From assembly GCF_037975245.1 (NCBI RefSeq), contig NC_092563.1:4707501-4771500 (forward strand): a stretch of 64,000 nt of DNA, written 5' to 3'. Each line of letters opens with the position of its first letter. The first letter of the stretch is position 1. Made by a program: the position numbers and the translations under genes. The notes beneath the pieces are model-generated. The model saw only the letters and a list, made by a program, of their open reading frames with translations, made no database searches and had not been told where the DNA came from. The stretch comes from Apostichopus japonicus. Taxonomy: Eukaryota > Echinodermata > Holothuroidea > Aspidochirotida > Stichopodidae. This document shows positions 46,701 through 59,200 of this stretch, in pieces.

Positions 46701-49700
46701 CAGCCTATTCATCCATGGGAGAGGATAAGTGGATAGGAGGAGGTTAGGATGGGTTGCGTTTGTAGAGCCTCCCCCCCCCCCCTGCCTCCTGCATCCCTCA
46801 GTGTCAAATCCATTAAAATAATATGATGATTGCACATAACTTCCAATGAGCGCCAACATATACTTTTCAAATTTTAGGTAATTTACAGATAGACTTTGGA
46901 AGTCAAGGTTTGGTGTGTCCAGAATTTACCCCTATTGAAGCAATAGAAGACCTGGCGCCATGGTTTATCGACCCTATTGTAACCAACGGTGATGCGAACT
47001 TCGTTGCTGTCATTGGTCCTGCTGGGAGACAGAGAGGTTACCAAGGAATCACAGGTAACATGTTTCCATGGGAACACAGGCTGTGGAAGACCATCATTTT
47101 CCTCCAAATTCTGGTACCATCAAGTGATGCTTTTTGTTTGTTTCAATCTACAATCCCTTTACTTTTGTATGTTTTCATGTTTAATTTCATTCCCCAGGTT
47201 ATGGTCACCTGTGCGTTTAATATGCACTCTCACAAGTAATTAAAACGCAGCATAGTTCCTTTTTATTGTCAAACTAGCTGGACGGTGTTCATGCTTGCAG
47301 ATGGATACCTAGATTTAAAATGTTTCCCTGTTCCCCTGACTACCCTTATTTTGTCCCCCCCCTCCCACCCCCCTCAAAAACAAAATTTAAAAACTAGAAT
47401 ATATTCCATCTTTGATGTTGTAAATCTCATAATATTGGTACTTGTATGCATTTTTTTTAGGTCAGATAGGCTGGGGTATAGCTTGGTATATCAATGACAC
47501 CCTAATCCCAGAGATTACTGTTCGAAGGGGGTCTACCTACCGATTTGAAGTCTTTGGAGGTGACGACTTGGATGTTATTGGTTCTTATCATCCTTTTTAC
47601 ATCACCAGTAGCCCGGATGGTGGCTATGCACAGAGTGCACCATTTGAGAGAGAGGTATTTCCATCTTGTTGTTGTTGTTTGTTTCTTGTTCGTCAGTCTT
47701 TCAAAATGTTGTTTCTAACATCAAATATGATTGACGATCTCGTAGGCCAATATTGTTGAGATTGTTCGATGTTTATCTGATAGATCAATCAATCTGATCA
47801 GTCTGATAGATACATCAATCTGACAATCTGAAAAGATAAACTGGAATGAAGTTGACATGGTTCCCATCCAGTTAGGGAATGAGTATAGAAGAGGAAATAT
47901 CTCTTTTCTAGATCTCACAGAATCATTGAATTAAAAGTTTATTCTGAACAAAATGAGGAGAAATCAAAATTTTTGAGATTTTTTTGGCAAAGAGAATTAT
48001 ATTTGTCTGGAATTTTAAAATGGACGTGTCATTCCATGTGATTTTTCATTTCTCTTCCTTCATGAAAATCTAGCTGAAAGGTATCTCAGGTCTAAGTTTT
48101 AAGGATCAGAACATATGCTGGATGGTATAGTGCACTATATCATATGAACTCCAAACCAAGGTGTATAAGAAAGATAAATTGTATTAAAGGGCATGCAGGA
48201 ACTTTGGCTTAAGAAAAAATAAAAGCTATGGCATGCCATGTTTTGGGTTCATGGCGCTTCCCGCTCCCCAAAAATTAATGATACACATTGCCATGAATTT
48301 GACAAAATCCAAAAATAAATGTGCTATATAAGCGTAATCATTAATCCTTATCAGTGTCGAGACTGCATATAGTATTATAAACATGTGTTGTTCTTGTTCA
48401 TGATTAACGAAGCAAGTTAGCATGCATGTTACAAGATTCATGACAAGTCGACTATTTAAAGGCATTGAAGACTCGCCCCAAACCGCGTGCGACCATCTGA
48501 AAAAGTTAACTTTCTGTTGCTTGCAAGTGACGTTTTGTTCGAGTCACTACAAAATGCAGACAGTAATGAAACGTGGTACCTTGTTATCTTTAGCTGGACC
48601 TGATATGTCCATCGCTGTATCGTTTATACACTGTGCTGTGGGTATTGACCACAGCTGTATGTACTGACTGTACACTAGTGTCTAATTACCGACGGTAGCA
48701 AGCTGTGTGTGTATTTTCTGGGATCGATGGTGGTGTTTAACACTTCTAGCTGTTACACCTCATTCGAAACTAGGTCAGATTACCGTCGTTAGATGTTCCT
48801 TTTTGCGCGAGTCTTCACACCCTTTAAGCCTCACATTAGGTCCTTATCAGTGTCGAGGCTATGTTTTGTTCTTGAAGAGGACTTGTAAAAGTCCCGGAAA
48901 TTTCATTTATTTAAAAGTGTTGGAACCATGAGTTGATTATGGAAGTTCAATAGAATTCAACCGAGAGTAATATTCACACATATTCAGATACCTTTGCCAA
49001 TTAATGTTCATTTTAAGATGATGATGTGGTTACATTCATGCTCCCTATGTGGGACATTTGGCAGAAATTGGGTCTTGAAATGTCATAGTCCAAGGGAAAA
49101 ACAATATTGTGTTGCTAGTAATGTTTCTGTTATAGCTAGTATTGACCTTTTTCAAGATATTCATGTTTATAAATATTGCTAAATCTCTGGAATTCTCTTT
49201 TAAAAGTTAGAATGATGATGATGTCGTCCTACTCAGTGTAGACCTAAATGTTAGTGTTAATCAATCAAATGCCTTAAAATTGTGTGTCCCACAAATTTTA
49301 TGGAATGCTTAATTATTTAATTTTGCATAACTTTATGCCTCATCATTCCTACTACAAATTAAGGTGACTTTACTTAGCAAAGTCATGAATCTGACAGGTT
49401 TTTCCTTGCCATAAACAGCCAAAATTGAAACCATGCGATTGTAATGAATTTCAAGGTAAACTATAGAGCTTGAAATTGACAAAATCATATTATAAATTGA
49501 GGTAAGTATACCCAATCTCCAGCAGTTAAGTATATTTAGGGGGAAGGTCCAGTTCTCTGAAAATCTATGGTTTCGGAGCATGCAGATGTCCCTATAGCCC
49601 AAGCTTGGTCTCATGCATTCTGAGTATTGTTTCTGAGAAATGGAAGTCTGTTGGGCCCTGGCTCAGTCTTCATGGAGGGTCCTGAGCTGTTGGTCTAAAA

Positions 49701-52700
49701 TTCTGGTGACCTGCTGTTTTAGGGGTTGGTGGAATCATAATTCTGTTCTTTAACTTAGCAAATGGCTTATGATTGAAGTTTGATACTCAACTTTCCAACT
49801 TTCATGTCTTCCTCTACAGAGCCAGACCATTTATGCAGGACCTGTCGGTAGGTCTATATCTTTCTTTTGTTTGTTTGTTATTACTTTCACATTTATTATT
49901 GGTTTTATATATTGGTTTTAACCCCAAAAGTTATACAACAAAAAAAGAATACAATTTCCCATGACATACAATTTATTAACTTGCCAAGCCAAAATTTATT
50001 TTTTCTATAAACCAAGAATATATTCAACATATTTGAATACATTTGATTTACATTCAGTAATAATGCAATTAAAGAATGTATGGAATGTAATGGAATTAAA
50101 GAAAGTACTTAGTTATTCACTAAAAGTTGAAAAGTTGCTAATATAAAATTGCAATATTAATCTTGGAAGCAGGACAAGATATATCTCTATTGCCATTACT
50201 CAGGTATTGGAGTTTACCAATTATTGTCTTTTCCCAACACAAACATCGATGATAACATTTAAGAGAAACCCATATGAGTGGAAAATTTGTCAAGTTAATG
50301 TTTTTTTCCCCCTACATTTCTTATCAAATTTTCATTTTGTTGCAGAGGGAACTCTTTGTGAATTCCAAAACCAATTTGGGATAGACCCAGACAGTTTTGA
50401 AAATTTTACAGATTACTATTACACACTGTCTTTGGACTGCCCCTTTAATGCTGAGCCTGGGATTCTGGAATGGGAAGTAGCTCAGGATACACCAGATGTT
50501 GTATATTACCAGGTGAGCTGCCCTCGCCCAAACCCTCCCTCCCTCCCCCTTCCCCTTCCCCTTCCCCTTCCCCACCTAATTTTGTTTGGGGGAGGACTGG
50601 TGAGATAAACTATAAGGCGCTCCTTTTGGTTTTTTTTGTCCACTTTTGAAGTTCCAGGGATCTACCTTGTAATATAAGCTCATCCATACTGAGATGTGGG
50701 CTAATCCATACTAAGATGTAGGCTAATCCATACTAAGATGTGGGTTTGCTTACTTAGTCACAGAATCAAAATGGACACTGCCCACTATGTAATGGGTTGC
50801 TAAGGTATGAAGCAATTTGGACTGTGACGTGTTTCTTACATTAAATGTCATGATTATTTTGAAATTGAAACTGTCCTTTTAAAAATAAACTTGCCTTCTA
50901 CAAATTGTAAGGCTGACTGAGTTTTCTACCCTTGTTATGTAAGCTAATGGTACTTGCCTGTGGATTTCTGAGTTCATCACAGAGATCAAAATGGACAGGG
51001 CCTCGACATATTTATTTTCCTGAATAATTATTATTATAATTGAATAATTATTCAGTACAGTTTTAAAAGTTCTCTCCCGATGTCCACCAAAATGAGGATC
51101 CAAGAAAAACCCTATCCTCAAAAGAGAAAGCCTGAAATTGCCATATCTAGGTGTCTAGAGGTACCAAATAAAAAAAAAAAACTGAATGTGGCCTGTCCAT
51201 TTGGGGCCCATTTCCAATCGCTGCACTGCAGGGCCATGTTGCTCCTTGACGCTTGACATCTGCCAATATTAACGTTATTACTTGAAAGTGACTATAGGCT
51301 TAGTGTTCAATTCAACATAGATACAAGAAGTCTTTGATGCATGTTATTTAAATATGATTATATATTCATTCAGGCACTAGCTGGGTCAATAAGAAAAAAA
51401 AAAAACCTGCAGCAGCTGCAAAGCCCTCCTGCAGCTAGGCTGAACTAATACCAAACACATAGAGATTATCTGTACAAACCAACAGTGTCGAATGTTTAAA
51501 CTGTCGAGAACAAAATGATGACGATGATAATAATGATAATAATAGTAGTAGTAGTAATAATATTAACAAAAATAATAATAATATTAATAGTAGACGTAGA
51601 AATAATAATAATAATAATACTAGTTATAATAATAATAGTAATATTAATAATAATAATAATACTAGTTATAATAATAATAGCAATGATAATAATAATATTA
51701 ATAATAGTAATAACAATAATAATAATAGTAGTAATAATAATAAAAATAATAGTAATAATGATAATAATTTATTTAAAGTGCACATTATCAGCATAAACGT
51801 TATCACAGGCACGATAATGCTAAAAACCAGGTAACAGAAAAGTAAATAAAATATGAAATCTGCCTAGAAATAAAAAAACGACCTTAGAAAAGATAATGAC
51901 CAGAATACCCAGCAGTACTTACACGTGATAAGGATAAAACATATCAAATTGATCAAAACAAAAGTTTGCAAAATAAGGTAAAAAGGTATTCAAAGACCAG
52001 AAGGTAGCTACAGACCAGAATCAAGACTTTAAAAGTTAGGAGAGACACTAAATTGTCCCGCTAATCACCTTGTTCTATTATAAATTGTTCATCATATTTC
52101 TTTCTTCTTGATCATTGCAGTGCTATACTCACAGGTTTTTGGGCTGGAAAATCAATGTGGAAGATGCAGTAGCTTCCTCCTTGAATAGCACAGGTGAGCA
52201 TCAGATTATCTTAAAAAATTGTTTTAACAAAAAGAACTCCCCCCCCCGACCGTATGTATTAAACCCCCTCTGCCAACATCGAGTGACCAGTTTGCCCTGA
52301 ATTCATATAGCTAAAGGATTTGAGAAATGTTGCAATTAGAAACATTTTTGGCTGTGCTCACTTCTATCTATTATAAAAAATGAACCCATTTGGGGGGGGG
52401 ATGGAGGACGGGGGGGGGGAGTTGATGTATTTTGTACGAAGAAATGTCAAAAGCACCAAAGTTTATGAAAAGTACACTACTTACATCCACTCAATTGCAC
52501 TTCCTCCTCCTTATGTGTCCGTTGCTAAGACATTTCAGTTCAATAATGACTGAGTGAAGTGTACAGAAATATTATGTGAAGGTTGTACAATTACTCCTAA
52601 CATTGTCACATTTGTTTGAGCTGTTATCGGTGATTCCAATCTCACCCCCTGATCATGCCAAGTGTCAAAAGTGAATTTTGATTTTCTTTTTCATCTAGAT

Positions 52701-53135
52701 GCCTGCGAGTTCATAGTCTGTCCAAATCTGTTTGATCCCGTATGTGGAACAGATTTCATCACGTACTTCAATGAGTGTGAACTATCCAGGGCAGCGTGCT
52801 TTGATCCAACCATCTATCTTCTCTACAGAGGAGTCTGTGATGGTAGGTGTCATACTTTGAAGCCGGCCATTCATAGATGCTGTTTTTCTCGTTTTCTTTC
52901 TTTGTTTGTTTTCAGTGTATTTAATAACTAATTTTAATAACCATTTTTTCCCTCTGAGATGTACTAAAACATCATTCTTCTGAAATATAAAGAAAGAAAA
53001 TATATGTTATTTATAGATTATTACATATGATATATATATATATATTATTTATACATGTTACTTTCTAGTAAGTTTGATTGGGTTTCCAAGTCTCCTAAGC
53101 TAAAACTATGACACCACTTCAAATAAATAAATAAA

Positions 53136-53186
<51 letters not shown>

Positions 53187-53203
53187 TACATATATATATA
53201 TAT

Positions 53204-53246
<43 letters not shown>

Positions 53247-56200
53247 CATATATATATATATATAACCATTTTGAGTTCAACTGACCTGCATGGTTAGTCC
53301 TCACTACAAATAGGAGGTAAGGTAGATGGTAGTGCATCATTTAAGGGGAGACAGGGAAGTATCATGGTTTGTAGCTTCTCGAACCAGTTACTCTTGGGCT
53401 TCTTGGGACATTGGTTTATTGTTTTTTTTTTTGTAGTAGGTGTGGCGATAAAGGTGATGTCATCAAAAACGGGCATTCGTGGAATCAATGACATACATCA
53501 TATACTTACTACTGTTATAGAACAACTGGCAAATCTATTTTGAATAACATTTAAAGACTTTATTTATACTTCGTTCCCAAATTTACAGATGGCATCTGTT
53601 CTGACGGTTCTGAACCAGTACTCTGTTTTGCTCGACCTTGCGATGTCACTTCCTGTCCAGCTTATCCCGATGCCTTCTGTGTCGATAATTACTGCGGAGG
53701 TTGTAATACCGAATGGTACCAGGATGGTCAGCTGGTTAATTGTAATGATGGTAAGGTACCAATGAGGCCATGGCTTTGAATAAGTTATGTTTTACGGCAC
53801 ATCGCATCCCATATTGGTAATGAATTTATTTGGGGGGAAGGAGGGGGTTTTCATTTTTGCATCAGTCATCTAGGGTGATTCAAATTCTGAAATCATTGGG
53901 GCAAGACATGACTGATGCATATGGAAATATTATGTGAAGGTTGTACAATTACTCCTAACATTGTCCCATTGCTTGAGCTGTAATCAGTGATTCCATCACA
54001 CATCTGGCAGCTAGACTTTCTTTCTCGTTTGGTTTGTCTTGATATTTCATTCTATGGCGATTAATGCCATTAATTATTCACCAATCTGGTGAATATCTAT
54101 GAAGTAGATCCCGTGTCTAGATTAAACAATGAAAAACAAAAGGATTGACATACTTCTTGATCCCTGAAGGATCTTTCAAAAGTGGATAGGGAGTGAACTG
54201 TCAAAACAAATTATTAAATTAAAAGAAAAAGGATCCAAGGATTAATAGCAAATAAATTGATTTGTTGGCTAATCTCTGCAGTAAAAACTAAAGTAAAAAA
54301 ATATATTTAAGTCAAGTATAGACAAAGTAGGTAAGTAAATAACTCCATTTCCATTATTGTTTATTGAAATATCAAAGTTATTTTGATTTATTGATGCGAG
54401 CTATTTCGTGTCATCGTTGATCGTTTTAATCCCTGACAGATATTTTAGTTATATTTATTCGTTTGAATGAAGAATTAAGTTACAATAAGCTGCTTTTACT
54501 TTAAGCATCAATTTATTTTGCTTCCATAGTATTATGTAACCATTTCACCATACCTGGAAAATATCCAACAGTGATACATAACATAACGTAATATAAATAT
54601 TAGTTTGAACCTGTGCAGACCTTTAAATGTTGTGTTTTTACTTTCTTCAAACCACAGTAAATGTCAATAAAAAGCAACGCTGTGTTATATTTACTCTAAA
54701 AACCTGTGGTATCACTATACCCACCAGAAAAAGTATATAGTTGGGTATTAAAAGCTCAATAGCTTCATGGCCGAAGGAGTGCAGTGCAGAACTTGCAAGA
54801 CCACTCAGCCTGCTGTTTGAGCTCTGCTTCTCACAAGGAGTTTTTCCAAGCCAATGGAAGACTGCATCTGTCATCCCAATTCCTAAGAGAGACTCAAAGT
54901 CCAATCCCTATATGTATCGATCCATCTCTCTGCGATCTGCATCATCAGCAAGGTTATGGAGTAAGCAGCTGTACATAATGAACTTCAGAAGTACCTCTTA
55001 GAGAATCACCTGATATCAGATAGGCAGTTTGGATTTAGACCACAGCACGGCCGACATCCTCACCATTCTTACCCAACATTGGCCAACACCCTAAACAGAG
55101 GTAACGAGGTTCCTCTGATTGCCCTGGATATCAAAGGTTCATTTGACAAGGTCTGGCACAATGGTCTCTGCTCAAAACTCATCGCAAACGGAGTATCTGG
55201 AAGTTAATTACTTGGATTAGGAGCTACCTGTTAGACCGATCTATCAAAGTTGTCTCATCTGGCCAGTCATCAAGTACCTCTTCCATCAATGCATCAGTTC
55301 CTCAGGGGTCAATCCTGAGCCCACTCTTGTTCGCTGTCTTCATTTACGATCTGGGGCAGGAATGTGAGAACTCAATCTACCTCTATGCTGATGATTCTAC
55401 CTTGTTCTGTGAGATCAAATCAACTGATGACCCAGAGGCCAAACTGCAAGCATAAAACAGAGACCTAAATAGATTGAGGGTCTGGGCAGACCGATGGAAG
55501 CGTGACATTTGAGCCATCGAAATGCAAGGCACTGACCATCACAAGAAAGAGGAATCCAACGAGACCGGATCTATACTGTTTGGAAGCACAAAACTGGCTG
55601 AAAAGCAGGAGCTGGCAATTATGGGAATCACTATTGACAGCAAGCTGACCTGGATAAAGCATATTTCCAACATTTCATCCAGAGCAGGACAGAAGCTGGG
55701 TGCCCTGAGAAGAGTAGCCAACAAACTGGATGTTAGAGGTAGAGTAACTGTCTACATGACTCAGGCAGTGGCGGAGCTAGGGTTATTGGTCAGAGGGGGC
55801 GAGAATGGTCTGTAGGGGCGCTTTCGACACTATCTAAGCGGAGCTCCACCACAGGTTGGCGCGGAGTGTACAGACAATCTTTTGAGTCAAGATACTCCTT
55901 AGATCGCCGGAAATGACCCTTTCCAGGCCATGCTAATTTGCAGATAAACGAAGAATAAATAGGTGTCATCGCCATTTGTGACAACTGAAGTTTATATGAG
56001 TGTTGAAAGTGCATGCGCTTCATCACAAGACCACCGTTAGAGCATTTTGTCTGAAAATTACATCAACAAAATGTGACAAATGTCAATAAGTAGATGAGAG
56101 CGCAATAATAAAGTCAATAATCGCGAATAAGTAAAAAGTGGTAAAAAGCTGAAAAGGGCGCCAGCAGTCCATTTGAGTCCGTCAGGGGGGGGGGCATTCG

Positions 56201-59200
56201 CCCCCCCTGACTGTATGGACGCTCCGCCACTGGACTCAGGTTCGTAGTGTGATGGAGTACGCCTCACCCTCCTGGATGAGATCTAGCCCCACCACTCTAG
56301 GATGACTTGACTCAATCCAGAGGAAAGCCCTCCGTATCATAGGCACAAAGGTAGAGGAAGCAAATTCAGAGCTGAACATCTTTACCCTCCATCACAGACG
56401 CCAGGTGGCAGCGGCTACTGTTCTTTACAAGATGCACACCAGCTTGTGCCCAACAGACTTTAAAGTGTTGCTACCACATCCTTATGTACTTAGGAGAGCT
56501 ACCCGCTCCAGCTCATCAAGAGCAGCGTGCATGAGCATCTTATTAAATCTGCCTGATGCTTATCTGTAGTAGTAGTTCCTAAGCTGCTGTGAACCACTGA
56601 TTGGCCCATGTGGATTTCTCTTATAGTGCCTCACAGCCTATATCAGCTCTTGACTTATTTCAATCTTCATGGGCTATTGTTCACTCTAACTTTATATAAA
56701 AATAAAATAAAAAAAACTATAAATAAATAAAAAACTAACAAAATCTTCTGGCACGTAGACCCATAAGCCAATCAAATCATACAAAAATCTTTTGAGATCT
56801 TGGCATTTGTCGTTTTGGTTGACAAAAACATGAAAGCAACTTTTTAGCTATGATTTGACTTGAAGTTTAATGATCTAGCTTATTATGAGGGCACTTGCTG
56901 GTCATGCCAAAAAGAGATGTCGGATGTTTGCCGTCAACTGCAATTGTAGCTCTATCACAAAGCCTGCTAAATATTTCAAAGAGATGTAACTAAGAGCTGT
57001 TGTATAGACAAGATTTATAATCATGAGGATTGCCTGTGGCTGCGTGCGCGTGCATGCATGTGTGTGTGATTGTGTGACACTTTGGTCTGTAAGCAAGAAT
57101 CTGAATTAACACGCCATCTCCAGATTTACAGGAAAATCACATATGTATTTAAATGCCTTTCTTCAGCGAGTTCTATGCTGGTATCATTACTGAAATAGGG
57201 TTATACAGGTCACCATGCTGTGACTAAAGATATGAAAGACCATTGAGCATACATACTCAAGAAATGCGGTATGGGTGGTGACATGTTTCGGATGTCTATG
57301 AATCTATTTTCAATCTAGCTTTAGGTGGTTCTCATTCAAACAAACAGAGGTTTCGTAAATCAGACGGATAAATTACTAGCCTGCCTGAAGTAACAGGGAT
57401 ACGTTGATAGTATTTAAATATAGGTTTCATAACTCATCTGCTATCTCATTGTTTAAAGATATTTTTCCTTCCTTCTTGCAGCTGTAGCTGATCCTTGTAC
57501 ACCAAACCCTTGTCTGAATCAAGGTCGTTGCTTTCCTTTGGAGTCTACAAATTTCTTGTGCTTTTGTCAAGGTACATTCACTGGGTTGAGATGTGAACAA
57601 GGTGAGGTTTAAGAATAAGAGTGTTATATGGGGCAAAAAGTCCTTACTAATTGTTACACTAGCATATAACTCAGTTAAACCAAGGTTTTGTATGGATAGG
57701 TTGGGTTACAGCTTGGATGGGGAGGGGGAGATGATATTACCATGGGAAGCAAATAATACATCCAGAAAACAAAAAAAGTGGGTTACAGACAAGTTGAGCT
57801 GAAAATGGTAGGTAATGCACAGATGAAAATAATGATGCTAGTTGATATCTTTACATTTTTGACCCTCTCCAATTTCTGATCCATTTTCTGCCTGTATATT
57901 GTTTTTGCTCTGGTAATAGTTTTGGTTTATTAGTTTAGTCATAAGCAATGAAACATATACTATTTTAAAATGTTGTCTTTTAACAATTACTGTTTACTTC
58001 TCATATTTCAGTTCAAAATGCCTGCAGCACCAACCCCTGTCAGAATGGTGGTACCTGTAGTCTTAGTGGTAGCAGTGGTTTCATCTGTAGATGTTCCAAT
58101 GGATTTACAGGAACAACATGTTCACAAGGTAGGAACCTCTTTATCTTGGCTATGCTGTCCTTAGTTTGATCTGTTCCATATTAATTAGGTTTTTAACTCA
58201 ATTTGTTGCCTTTTTCATATTTGTGTTTAGTTTGAAATTGTTTGCTTATCATATTTTAGTTCAAAATGCCTGCAGCACCAACCCCTGTCAGAATGGTGGT
58301 ACCTGTAGTCTAAGTGGTAGCAGTGGTTTCATCTGTAGATGTCCAAACGGATTTACAGGAACAACATGTTCACAAGGTAGGAAACCTAGCCTGCTTGGAT
58401 ACCAGTTTTCAGTGATATCATTGTACATTTGATGGATATTTAACAGATTAGAACAAGATTTGAAGTTGATTTTCCTTCATAGTACAAACTAGATGTATTT
58501 CCAAATAGCTTATCATTGTCTGTGATTTTATTTGCTATCTCGAAGTTTAAAGATCTTTTTCCTTCCTTCTTGCAGCTGATCCTTGTACACCAAACCCTTG
58601 TCTGAATCAAGGTGTTTGCGTTCGTTTGGATACTACCAATTTCATCTGCATATGTCAAGGTACATTCACTGGGTTGAGATGTGAACAAGGTGAGGTTTAA
58701 GAATAAGAGTGTGATATGGGGAAAAACATCCTAATAAATTGTGACACTAGTATGTAACTCAGTTAACCCAAGGTTTCTTAGGGATAGGTGGGATTACATC
58801 TAGGATGGGGTAGGGGAGGTGATATTACCATGGGAAGCAAATTATACGTCCAGAAAACAAATAAAGTGGGTTACAGACAAGTTGCTCTGTAAATGGTAGG
58901 TATTGCACATATGAAAATAATGATGCTAGTTGATATCTCTACATTTTTGACCCTCTCGAATTTCTGATTTATTTTCTGCCTGTATATTGTTTTTGCTCTT
59001 GTAATAGTTTTGGTTTATTAGTTTAGTCATAAGCAATGAAACATTTACTATTTTAAAATGTTGTCTTTCAACAATAAACTGTTTACTTCTCATATTTCAG
59101 TTCAAAATGCCTGCAGCACCAACCCCTGTCAGAATGGTGGTACCTGTAGTCTTAGTGGTAGCAGTGGTTTCACCTGTAGATGTCCCAATGGATTTACAGG

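Noticed and set aside
51515-51796. Ile/Val-rich membrane protein
   Set aside because: Translation of a degenerate AAT microsatellite.
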